This document shows, in pieces, positions 56,928 through 64,000 of a stretch of 64,000 nucleotides of DNA. The stretch comes from Thiocapsa roseopersicina. Its GTDB lineage: Bacteria > Pseudomonadota > Gammaproteobacteria > Chromatiales > Chromatiaceae. A program made the position numbers and the translations under genes. Each line of letters begins with the position of its first letter. Position 1 is the stretch's first letter. The notes beneath the pieces are model-generated. The model made no database searches and had not been told where the DNA came from. It saw nothing but the letters and a program-made list of their open reading frames with translations. The stretch covers positions 1 to 64,000 of the forward strand of contig NZ_FNNZ01000007.1 in NCBI RefSeq assembly GCF_900106925.1, given 5' to 3'.

Positions 56928-58037
56928 TCAGAATAGAATCACGGAGCGGATACTCTCTCCGCTGTGCATGAGATCGAATGCGCGGTTGATGTCTTCGAGC
57001 GGCATGGTGTGGGTCACCATGCGGTCCACCTCGATCTCCCCGGCCAGATATTGCTCGACGTAGCCCGGGAGTTGGGTGCGGCCCTTGACCCCGCCGAAGG
57101 CGCTGCCCTTCCAGGTGCGGCCCGTGACCAGTTGGAAGGGTCGGGTGCGGATCTCCTGTCCGGCGCCGGCCACCCCGATGATGGTCGAGACACCCCAGCC
57201 CATGCGGCAGCACTCGAGCGCCTGTCGCATCACCTCCACGTTGCCGATGCATTCGAAGGAGTAGTCCACGCCGCCGCGGGTCATCTCGACGATGGCCTCG
57301 GTGACGCTGCCGGTCAGATCCTTCGGGTTGATGCAGTCGGTGGCGCCGAGCTGACGCGCCATCTCGAATTTGGCGGGATTCAGATCCACCGCGATGATGC
57401 GGGCCGCCTTCGCCATCACCGCGCCCTGGATGACGGAGAGGCCGATCCCGCCGAGTCCGAATACAGCAACGGTCGAGCCGGCTTCCACCTTGGCCGTATT
57501 CAAGACCGCACCGATGCCGGTCGTGATCCCGCAGCCGAGCAGGCAGACCTTATCGAGCGGTGCGGCGGGATTGATCTTCGCCAGGGCGATTTCGGGCACG
57601 ACCGTATATTCGGAAAAGGTCGAGCAGCCCATGTAGTGAAAGATCGGCTTGCCCTTGTGCGAGAAGCGACGTGTCCCGTCCGGCATGTAACCGGTCCAGA
57701 CGGTGGAGGCGATGGATTGGCAGAGGTTGGACTTGGTGGAACGGCAGTATTCGCAGTCGCCGCACTCCGGGATGTAGAGCGGGATGACATGATCCCCCGG
57801 TTTCAGGTCCTTCACGCCGGGTCCGCATTCCACCACCTCGCAGCCGCCCTCGTGACCGAGCACGCAGGGGAAGGCACCCTCCGGATCCTGTCCGGAGAGG
57901 GTAAAGGCATCCGTATGACAGACGCCCGAGGCGATGACCTTGAGCAGGACCTCACCCTCCTTCGGACCCTCGACATCGATCTCTTCGATGGACAGGGGCT
58001 TCGCGGGCTCCCAGGCGACGGCGGCTCTTGCTTTCAT
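56928..58037 (-). CDS. adhC: S-(hydroxymethyl)glutathione dehydrogenase (class III alcohol dehydrogenase)
   Basis: The enzyme oxidises S-hydroxymethylglutathione, formed from formaldehyde and glutathione, to S-formylglutathione with NAD+. The 369-residue protein keeps the zinc ligands ([33 protein letters not shown]), the structural-zinc cysteines ([15 protein letters not shown]) and the NAD-binding [18 protein letters not shown] start it at the ATG at 58037 with GGAGAG upstream ([20 protein letters not shown]); the longer frame to 58166 is not family-like. fghA follows on the same strand. Confidence 0.97.
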   Translation of the reverse strand: MKARAAVAWEPAKPLSIEEIDVEGPKEGEVLLKVIASGVCHTDAFTLSGQDPEGAFPCVLGHEGGCEVVECGPGVKDLKPGDHVIPLYIPECGDCEYCRSTKSNLCQSIASTVWTGYMPDGTRRFSHKGKPIFHYMGCSTFSEYTVVPEIALAKINPAAPLDKVCLLGCGITTGIGAVLNTAKVEAGSTVAVFGLGGIGLSVIQGAVMAKAARIIAVDLNPAKFEMARQLGATDCINPKDLTGSVTEAIVEMTRGGVDYSFECIGNVEVMRQALECCRMGWGVSTIIGVAGAGQEIRTRPFQLVTGRTWKGSAFGGVKGRTQLPGYVEQYLAGEIEVDRMVTHTMPLEDINRAFDLMHSGESIRSVILF

Positions 58038-58140
58038 GGTTCTCTCCGGTGGTGATCGGCGGAAGGTGACGCCGCGGGCGCGACGCACAATCGATTGTTC
58101 CCAAAGAAGACCGATCGCGATGACGCGACCGAATTTCGCA

Positions 58141-58845
58141 TCAAGCCGCGCCGATCCGACCGGCACGCGATGCTTGCGCCGCGGCCGACGCGGTCCGAAT
58201 CTCCCGCCAGGCGGGGTGCACCTCGATCAGGGACAGCGCCTGTTCGAGCAGCGTCTTACCCGGCTCCATCTTGAACCAGGTCGAGGCGCCCGAGGGATGC
58301 GGGAGCGGGATGAGGTCGGCCTCCAAACCGCTCGGGGAGCGATAGGGCCACTGGGCTCCGACGACATCGTTCAGACGCTTGGACTCCATGAACTGGACGA
58401 TGGCGAGCTTGCCGACCGGGATGATCAATCGGGGCCGTGCCAGCTCGACCTCCGTTTGCCACCAGCCGCTGCATCGCTCGACCTCGACGGCGTCGGGAAC
58501 GCGGTCGCCGCCTTTCGGGTTCTTGCCGGGAAAGCAGCGGCAGACGGCGCTCATGAGGGCGCGCCTGCGAAAGGTCTGCTCGTCGATCCCGATGGACTCG
58601 AACCAACGAAAGAGCGTCTTGCCGGCGGTCCAGCAAAACGGAATGCCCTGCAGGATCTCGCGCGTGCCCGGGGCCTGACCGACCATCATGACCGGCGAGA
58701 TGACCGCCTGACCGTGCACGGGCGGCCCCTGCATCCCGGAGCAGCGCCGACAGCCGACGAGATCGCGATACAGGTGCCCGAGCGCGTCGACGCCGTGAGT
58801 GCCCTGTCCCGCCATCATGTCACCGTCGTCATGGCCACCCGTCAT
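58141..58845 (-). CDS. uracil-DNA glycosylase superfamily protein
   Basis: The ~234-residue protein resembles family 4/5-type uracil-DNA glycosylases: an N-terminal C-x2-C of the iron-sulfur site ([15 protein letters not shown]), the water-activating [36 protein letters not shown] and the C-terminal [14 protein letters not shown]. It removes uracil or related bases from DNA. The ATG at 58845 overlaps the DinB-like stop; internal ATGs at 58818 and 58815 are also possible. It is the last gene of glnS-dinB-udg. Confidence 0.85.
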   Translation of the reverse strand: MTGGHDDGDMMAGQGTHGVDALGHLYRDLVGCRRCSGMQGPPVHGQAVISPVMMVGQAPGTREILQGIPFCWTAGKTLFRWFESIGIDEQTFRRRALMSAVCRCFPGKNPKGGDRVPDAVEVERCSGWWQTEVELARPRLIIPVGKLAIVQFMESKRLNDVVGAQWPYRSPSGLEADLIPLPHPSGASTWFKMEPGKTLLEQALSLIEVHPAWREIRTASAAAQASRAGRIGAA

Positions 58846-59423
58846 GATTGGAGGCGCCGCAGGATCTTTTCGATCTGAGCGCGATGCGTCCGATTATGGA
58901 TTGCGGCCACGGCGTGCCACTGACGTGCATTGAGCGGGCCGAACCAAGGATGCGGGTGCCGCTCGCGCGAGCGCAGCGCGCCCAGTCGCTGGACCACATC
59001 CGTGTAGCGCTCGACCGCGGCTCCCAACGCAACGATCCGATCCGGCCCGGCATCATCGTGCGGCCGGACGTCCTCCAGACCGATCTCGGCCCCGTGATTG
59101 TGATCCGTACAGATCGCGTGGATCAGGACCATCACGGCGGTGTTGACCATGACGAGATGATCGAGCGTCATGTAGACGGACCAGTCGCGACTGCTGTCCT
59201 CGATCCCCGGAAAGCGCGCGATCCGCACCCGAGCCCTCCCCTGCTCTTCCGAGAGACCTTGCGCCAGCGTTCTAGCCTGCAGGGCATCGCGCCGGAATGC
59301 CCGCAGGATCGCCGCCGGGGACACGAACGAGGCGTAGAGACGCAACCCGAGATCCGCGGCGCGACGCTCGTGCCAGGGGATCCCGGCAGGAGCGGCATCG
59401 AGATCGTCCTGCACGTCGCTCAT
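58842..59423 (-). CDS. DinB-like four-helix protein
   Basis: The 193-residue protein has the DinB-like metal-binding helical fold: an early helix with [20 protein letters not shown], the histidine-bearing [20 protein letters not shown], and the conserved ending [20 protein letters not shown] with its two histidines (H-x3-H). DinB-like proteins include thiol-dependent transferases. Its ATG at 59423 overlaps the glnS stop and its own stop overlaps the UDG start, so the three genes are coupled. Longer frames reaching 59714 run inside glnS. Confidence 0.82.
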   Translation of the reverse strand: MSDVQDDLDAAPAGIPWHERRAADLGLRLYASFVSPAAILRAFRRDALQARTLAQGLSEEQGRARVRIARFPGIEDSSRDWSVYMTLDHLVMVNTAVMVLIHAICTDHNHGAEIGLEDVRPHDDAGPDRIVALGAAVERYTDVVQRLGALRSRERHPHPWFGPLNARQWHAVAAIHNRTHRAQIEKILRRLQS

Positions 59424-61093
59424 GGGTGGCTCTTGCCCCAGGTATCGCGGAGTCCGACGGTGAGATTGAAGACGGGGCGCTGCGGCGTCGAATCGGCATC
59501 GACGACGAAGTAGCCCTCGCGCTCGAACTGAAAACGTGCGCCCGCTTCGGCACCCTGCAAGGTCGGCTCGAGAACAGCGTCGGTGAGGATGAGCAGTGAA
59601 TCGGGGTTGATGTCGGGCCGGAAATCGGCCCCGCCTGCGCCCGGCACCGGGACGCGGAACAGCCGATCGTAGAGCCTGATCTCCGCCCGTACGCCATGCT
59701 CGGCCGACACCCAATGGACGACGCCCTTGACCTTGCGGCCTTGCGGGTCGCGGCCGAGCGTGTCCAGATCGGCGCTGGCCCGAAGCTCGACGATCTCGCC
59801 GTCGACATCCTTCACAACCTCCTCACACCGGATCACATAGGCATTGCGCAAACGCACCTCGCCGCCCGGGATCAGACGCTTGAAACCCTTGGGTGGGATC
59901 TCCTCGAAGTCCGCACGATCGATATAGATCTCGCGTGCGAACGGGACGGCTCGTTCGCCCATCGACGCATCTTTGGGGTGATTGTGGGCTTCGATCGACT
60001 CGGTCTTGCCTTCCGGATAGTTGACGATCACGACCTTCAGGGGACGCAGCACGGCCATCCGACGCGGCGCCGTCGCGTCCAGGTCTTCGCGGATGGTGCT
60101 TTCGAGCAGGGCCATCTCGACCAGGTTGTCGGACTTGGTGATCCCGACCCGCTCGCAGAAGTCGCGGATCGCACCCGGCGTGTAGCCGCGACGTCGCAGG
60201 CCGGCAACGGTCGGCATGCGCGGGTCGTCCCAGCCGTGGACATGACGCTCGCCGACCAGCTCGGTCAGGCGCCGCTTGCTCATGACCGTGTATTCGAGAT
60301 TCAGCCGGCTGAACTCGATCTGACGCGGCTTGCAGGGCACCGAGACATTGTTCACGCACCAGTCGTAGAGCGGACGATGGTCCTCGAACTCGAGGGTGCA
60401 CAGCGAGTGGGTGATGCCTTCCAGTGCGTCGGAGATGGGATGGGTGTAGTCGTAGGTCGGATAGAGACACCAGGCCGACCCGGTCTGATGATGGACGACA
60501 CCGTGCTTGATGCGATAGAGCACCGGGTCTCGCAGGTTGATGTTCGGGGATGCCATGTCGATGCGCGCACGCAGGGTGCGGGCGCCGTCCGGGAACTCGC
60601 CGGCGCGCATCCGTTTGAAGAGGTCCAGATTCTCTTCGACCGTGCGATCGCGATAGGGACTGTCCCGGCCGGGCTCGACGAGGGTCCCGCGGTAGCTGCG
60701 GGTCTCCTCGGCATTCAGGTCGCAGACGTAGGCCAGGCCTTTCTCGATCAGCTCGATGGCGAACGCGTAGAGCTGCTCGAAATAGTCGGATGCGAAATAG
60801 ACCCGCTCGCCCCAGTCGAACCCGAGCCAACGCACATCCGCCTGGATCGAGTCGACGAACTCGACGTTCTCCTTGTGCGGGTTGGTATCGTCGAAGCGCA
60901 GATTGCAGGTGCCCCCGAACGCCTGCGCAAGGCCGAAGTTCAGCACGATGGACTTGGCGTGCCCGATATGCAGATAACCGTTCGGCTCCGGCGGGAAGCG
61001 CGTGACGATGCGCGCGTGCTTGCCGGCGGCCAGATCGGCCTCGATGATCTGGCGGATAAAGTTGGTGCGTGGCGTCTCGACGGTGTCGCTCAT
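59420..61093 (-). CDS. glnS: glutaminyl-tRNA synthetase
   Basis: GlnRS charges tRNA-Gln with glutamine. The 557-residue protein has the class I signatures HIGH ([13 protein letters not shown]) and KMSKS-type VMSKRRL, with FDDTNPHKE and the acceptor-binding segments, and C-terminal anticodon-binding beta barrels ([20 protein letters not shown]). Its presence shows direct glutaminylation rather than only the Glu-tRNA amidation route. The ATG at 61093 is 8 bp from a repeat element, and its possible AAGAG ribosome site is at the element edge. Stop overlaps the DinB-like gene. Confidence 0.96.
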   Translation of the reverse strand: MSDTVETPRTNFIRQIIEADLAAGKHARIVTRFPPEPNGYLHIGHAKSIVLNFGLAQAFGGTCNLRFDDTNPHKENVEFVDSIQADVRWLGFDWGERVYFASDYFEQLYAFAIELIEKGLAYVCDLNAEETRSYRGTLVEPGRDSPYRDRTVEENLDLFKRMRAGEFPDGARTLRARIDMASPNINLRDPVLYRIKHGVVHHQTGSAWCLYPTYDYTHPISDALEGITHSLCTLEFEDHRPLYDWCVNNVSVPCKPRQIEFSRLNLEYTVMSKRRLTELVGERHVHGWDDPRMPTVAGLRRRGYTPGAIRDFCERVGITKSDNLVEMALLESTIREDLDATAPRRMAVLRPLKVVIVNYPEGKTESIEAHNHPKDASMGERAVPFAREIYIDRADFEEIPPKGFKRLIPGGEVRLRNAYVIRCEEVVKDVDGEIVELRASADLDTLGRDPQGRKVKGVVHWVSAEHGVRAEIRLYDRLFRVPVPGAGGADFRPDINPDSLLILTDAVLEPTLQGAEAGARFQFEREGYFVVDADSTPQRPVFNLTVGLRDTWGKSHP

Positions 61094-61100
61094 GATGCTC

Positions 61101-61294
61101 TTAAACCGCGCCCAGCGCGGTATGCGATGTTTTTGGATGGGATCGGCCCCGACAGACTTGACGACTGTCGGAGCCGGCGCGGTTTAAGATATGAAAAATA
61201 TATTATTTTAAACCGCGCCCCCCGCTAAGGACAGTGGATGGACCGAACCCTGAGCTCACCCGAAAGTCAGCATCTCGCTCTGGACGCAGTTTAA
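61101..61294. repeat. two-hairpin dispersed repeat, copy 6 (upstream of glnS)
   Basis: Unit 1 has TTAAACCGCGCCCAGCGCGG and GGAGCCGGCGCGGTTTAA, linker with AAAAATATATTATT, unit 2 from TTAAACCGCGCCCC to GGACGCAGTTTAA. It is 8 bp from the glnS start codon, so the glnS mRNA leader must pass through it or start at its edge. 61295-61495 holds no feature I can call. Confidence 0.85.
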
Positions 61295-61495
61295 CTGAGA
61301 TCGGCGGGTGGGCCGTGCGATCCCCGAAGCGGCCCCGAGCACCGCATTCTAGCGCCTGCCGCTCGGATTGAAAGGGTCGCGGGCGGCTCGGGATCGCGTC
61401 CGACGTCATCGCGTGAACGACGCACTCGCCGCAGCGAGTTGCGCTATCCTGACCAACCCTCCGTCCAATACAGACTCAACCCGATCGAGGTTCTC

Positions 61496-61819
61496 ATGCT
61501 GGTGACATTTCGAACCAAGGCGTATGCCGATATCACCATGTTCGGTGACGTGGCCGTCACGCTCCTCAAACTGATGGGACACAGCGGTGCGGTCCCCGGG
61601 GCGCTTATGCCGGAGGACATCCCGGCGGCCTTGGCGCGACTGAAGGCCGCGGTTGAAGAGCATGCGCAAGAGCCGCTCGACCCGACCCCGAGCGGTAGTC
61701 AAGGTGCTCCGCAAGACGTCAAAGAGGGCCAATACGTGAGTCTCGCGCACCGGGCACTGCCTTTGATCGAGCTGCTGACCGCAGCGGCTGCAGACAACGC
61801 CTATGTGATGTGGGATTGA
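61496..61819 (+). CDS. DUF1840-family protein
   Basis: The 107-residue protein begins M-L-V-T-F-R-T-K-A-Y-A-D-I-T-M-F-G-D-V-A, the DUF1840 signature, followed by LLKLMGHSGAVPGALMPEDI and ending SLAHRALPLIELLTAAAADN with A-Y-V-M-W-D. It is soluble and small. I chose the ATG at 61496, which starts the domain, over the longer frame from 61439. Function unknown. It converges with the SOUL gene. Confidence 0.9.
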   Translation: MLVTFRTKAYADITMFGDVAVTLLKLMGHSGAVPGALMPEDIPAALARLKAAVEEHAQEPLDPTPSGSQGAPQDVKEGQYVSLAHRALPLIELLTAAAADNAYVMWD

Positions 61820-61842
61820 AGCGCGCCCGACCGGGTTGTGGA

Positions 61843-62517
61843 TCAGGGTTTCGCCCCGGTCTCCGCGACCTCGACCATGACCTCGTTTCGCCGCATAAAC
61901 CAGAGCGAAAATGGAGAGTTGTAGCGCGCATAGACGGGCGCGGCGAGGGGCTTTAGGCCGGCCGCTTCGACGGCACGCAGGAGCCCGGTCTCGTTGTCGC
62001 GATAACTCGTCTCGGTCCAGCGTCCGGAATAGCGCCGCACCGCCATCAACTTGCCGGGCTCTTCACGCAACCGCACGCGCGGGTCGACGGGCTCGGGCAG
62101 GGTGTCCAGCGTAAACCGATCCGGCATGACGAAGCTGACCACGAAGGTCTCGCCCTCGGTCCCGCTCGCCGGGCGCTGTACCACGGGTGCGGTCATCTCG
62201 ATGCGCTCGCCCCCGCCCGCCGCCGGCCGCTGGCTGACCGGCGCCGTCATCTCGATCTTGGTGTCCGCACGGTTGTCTCCGAAGATGTAGCCGGCGAGGA
62301 TGCGAAACGCCTGATTCCCGGCCTCGTCGAAGGGACCGGCGACCTCGGTCTCGGCAACCGCATGCGGTGGATAACGACGAAGCTCGAAATCGGGAAAGGT
62401 GCGAGCAACCGTGTAATCGGGTTCCTCGACGGCCATCGCTTCGGTCCCTCCGAACAACATGAGAAGCGCGCAGACCAGGGTCGTCGTGCGCGGACTGGTG
62501 GATCTTGATCCAATCAT
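61843..62517 (-). CDS. SOUL-family heme-binding protein (exported)
   Basis: The 224-residue protein has a signal peptide (MIGSRSTSPRTTTLVCALLM, then FGGTEAMA) and a SOUL domain (EEPDYTVARTFPDFELRRYP, AFRILAGYIFGDNRADTKIE, the repeated IEMTAPV motif, MPDRFTLDTLPEP). SOUL proteins bind heme or related tetrapyrroles; a role in periplasmic heme handling is inferred. I chose the ATG at 62517 with GGAG upstream; the frame continues to 62799 without support. It faces DUF1840. Confidence 0.88.
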   Translation of the reverse strand: MIGSRSTSPRTTTLVCALLMLFGGTEAMAVEEPDYTVARTFPDFELRRYPPHAVAETEVAGPFDEAGNQAFRILAGYIFGDNRADTKIEMTAPVSQRPAAGGGERIEMTAPVVQRPASGTEGETFVVSFVMPDRFTLDTLPEPVDPRVRLREEPGKLMAVRRYSGRWTETSYRDNETGLLRAVEAAGLKPLAAPVYARYNSPFSLWFMRRNEVMVEVAETGAKP

Positions 62518-62813
62518 CTGAGGTGCTCCTTGTTCAGGGTATCGACATCGCGCCTCGGACCGTGAAGATGGAGACGGGGGCGGGGAGGAGAAAGGTTTAG
62601 GGTGAAAGGTGAAGGGCCTAAGGTTAAATGGGGAAAGATGAGCGCACCTCGTTTCTCCACGCCAACAAGCTGCTCGGTCTGTTTCCAGAGCATCCGGCGC
62701 CGCTGGAGGCTGGTGCCTGGGGGCTGGGACCGACAGCTGAAACCGATGCCGGACCGCCAACGACAACACCGGCAACACTCCGCCGCATGGCCGCGCCAAC
62801 GCCGCCTGCGCGC
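62518..62813. other. intergenic stretch with an A/G-rich tract
   Basis: About 296 bp. A tract near 62585-62640 is strongly purine-rich, with GGTTTAGGGTGAAAGGTGAAG and GGCCTAAGGTTAAATGGGG-type repeated bits. No gene or clear operator is visible. The SOUL gene promoter should be at its left end. Confidence 0.35.
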
Positions 62814-63866
62814 TCAGGCGTCAGGGCGATCGGAAAGGTCGGGCGGATTGAGCTCGAGAGCCCGCTTGATCAATTCCGGATCATCGACCCGAATGACGAG
62901 CTGAAAGCGACCTCCCGGTCCGACGCGGTAGGGGTGTCCGAAGAGGTCGATCAGCGAGCCGGGTGCAGCACAGCCGTTGATGCGCAGCTCGGCCTCGATC
63001 AACAGCTCCGTGCCGCCGGGCGTCGGCTGGCCGTAGCGCATCGGCGCAGTCGGCGATGCGCTCGCGCGCCGCTCGGGGGGATGAGCGGGCTCGGGGATGA
63101 TGTCTTCGCCCCATGATGCAGAGACGGCGTCGCGCGGCGCGGGGGCTTCCGAATCGGGATCCGGGGACCTGATCGGCGATTGACCGATGTGATCGGGCTG
63201 CACCGGGATCTCGGCGCCCGGCGTGGCCCGGCGGTCGGGAACATGGCCAAGCTCGCGACCAGAGCCGAGATCAAGGCCCGCACGCCGTCGGGCCAAGACG
63301 TCGACGGCGCGGATTCCGGGCTGCTCGGTAACGACAGGCGGCGTGCCAAGCGGTTCTCGTGCCGCCGATGATGTCGGTGCTGCCGAGCCCTGCCTTGGAG
63401 GTTCGGTCCGGGGCGTCGCGGGCGGCGCCGGAGCCTCGATCGACGCATCGGAGGATGCCTCGAGTCGCTCGACGGGCTCCAAGCGGACATCGACACGCGC
63501 ACCATGATCGAGAGCATTGGATCGAGCGAGCATCACCCAACCGCCCGACGCATCGCTCAGACCCAACTCCGCGTCGTAACGCGCCGGCCGCGCATCGACC
63601 GAAAAGACTTGCTCCCCGTGGCCGCCCGGGCCGCGCAGCTGCAGGGCGATTTCCTTCACCTGCGTTGCGCCGCCGGCGTGAAGACGCCGCAGGCGCAACA
63701 CGGGCTCCGGCCTGGTGCCGTCGCGTCCGAATCCGGCCGCGGCCGGGACGACGTCTTCGCCCGAGAGGTGCCAGAAGGCGCAGAGTCCGCCGTCCCCTGC
63801 GCTCGCGAGCACGAGACGAGTCCCGCGCTCTCGTAAAGGGAACCGTGGAACGAGCGACCGCTTCAC
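62814..63866 (-). CDS. DUF4912-like protein with a long disordered middle
   Basis: The 350-residue protein starts with a GTG at 63866 that overlaps the stop of the upstream gene. Residues ~15-125 (TRLVLASAGDGGLCAFWHLS, LQLRGPGGHGEQVFSVDARP, ARYDAELGLSDASGGWVMLA) resemble the DUF4912 pattern of carbohydrate-binding-like domains. The middle ~150 residues are Pro/Ala/Ser-rich and probably disordered. The C-terminal part (LLIEAELRINGCAAPGSLID, YRVGPGGRFQLVIRVDDPEL) repeats the same theme. The family often lies near GH57 alpha-glucan enzymes, but the neighbour here is cut off. Confidence 0.6.
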   Translation of the reverse strand: MKRSLVPRFPLRERGTRLVLASAGDGGLCAFWHLSGEDVVPAAAGFGRDGTRPEPVLRLRRLHAGGATQVKEIALQLRGPGGHGEQVFSVDARPARYDAELGLSDASGGWVMLARSNALDHGARVDVRLEPVERLEASSDASIEAPAPPATPRTEPPRQGSAAPTSSAAREPLGTPPVVTEQPGIRAVDVLARRRAGLDLGSGRELGHVPDRRATPGAEIPVQPDHIGQSPIRSPDPDSEAPAPRDAVSASWGEDIIPEPAHPPERRASASPTAPMRYGQPTPGGTELLIEAELRINGCAAPGSLIDLFGHPYRVGPGGRFQLVIRVDDPELIKRALELNPPDLSDRPDA

Positions 63867-64000
63867 TTCGCGAGGCCGCCCAAACCATGCCCGGCCGCAT
63901 CTTGACGGGACGGCTTCACGAGCGCGATCTCCGCCTCGTCCAATGCGAGCGACGCGTCATGGGTTCGTGCGTGCAGGTGCGGGATCCAGGAATCGCCCCA
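63863..64000 (-). CDS. C-terminal part of an off-window gene
   Basis: The last 45 codons of a minus-strand gene enter from the right edge: WGDSWIPHLHARTHDASLAL, DEAEIALVKPSRQDAAGHGL, GGLAK and TGA at 63863. The end overlaps the GTG start of the DUF4912-like gene, so they are coupled. Too little is visible to name it; a carbohydrate-active enzyme is possible from the neighbour but unproven. Confidence 0.5.
   Translation of the reverse strand, partial: WGDSWIPHLHARTHDASLALDEAEIALVKPSRQDAAGHGLGGLAK

Overview
This window is a 64 kb, GC-rich, gene-dense piece of a bacterial chromosome. The gene content suggests a gammaproteobacterium, most plausibly a Chromatiaceae-like purple sulfur bacterium: pyruvate:ferredoxin oxidoreductase NifJ with its dihydroorotate-dehydrogenase-like partner, an EGKCG-repeat metallophore precursor, srf genes, Hsp33, RF3 and many dispersed palindromic repeats. 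That assignment is inference; no photosynthesis, rRNA or tRNA gene is present here to confirm it.

Layout. 0-3.4 kb holds a minus-strand, start/stop-overlapping gene run: an anti-sigma-like zinc-binding protein, an AhpD-like carboxymuconolactone decarboxylase family protein, a frameshifted conserved protein, a TVP38-rhodanese fusion and a hypothetical protein. 3.5-4.9 kb is a sigma54 response regulator. 5.0-7.4 kb is a scarred accessory stretch: an HvfA-like metallophore precursor without its modifying enzymes, a decayed FAD oxidoreductase, a coiled-coil fragment and AT-rich DNA. 7.4-17.7 kb is mostly housekeeping: prfC, rimI, a PiT phosphate transporter, nifJ, a DHOD-like gene and an alpha/beta hydrolase. 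18.0-27.9 kb is a potassium region: kdpF, a tiny membrane ORF, kdpABCDE and a convergent trkH. 28.0-28.2 kb is a second copy of the metallophore-gene leader with a dead precursor.

28.3-39.2 kb is the most interesting block. It is a minus-strand cluster with SrfC (dynamin-like GTPase), SrfB (actin/Hsp70-fold ATPase), SrfA, a second SrfA-related protein with a cysteine-paired helical-repeat tail, and a single-pass membrane protein with a Sel1/TPR-like tail. Three of the five are predicted single-span inner-membrane proteins, and the other two are soluble nucleotidases. This suggests an envelope-spanning machine of unknown function.

39.3-48.7 kb returns to housekeeping: a PgsA-like enzyme, purMN, a cold-shock/DUF1294 fusion, small hypotheticals, a thiamine-binding MTH1187 protein, a metallophosphatase, hslO, a nucleoside transporter and a HIRAN protein. 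49-55.9 kb has katG, a Kef-type antiporter, a DMT exporter, a periplasmic rhodanese and a tandem cupin. 55.9-58.0 kb is the glutathione-dependent formaldehyde pathway (fghA, adhC). 58.1-61.1 kb is a glnS-dinB-udg operon. 61.5-64 kb has DUF1840, SOUL and DUF4912-like genes and the tail of an off-window gene.

Running through the window is a family of about 195-230 bp elements (six copies), each made of two hairpins ended by TTAAACCGCG-type arms and joined by an AT-rich linker. The copies sit exactly at gene borders: four begin on a stop codon, and others lie within 12 bp of a start codon. One copy has changed both arms of its stem in a compensating way, which is direct evidence that base pairing matters.
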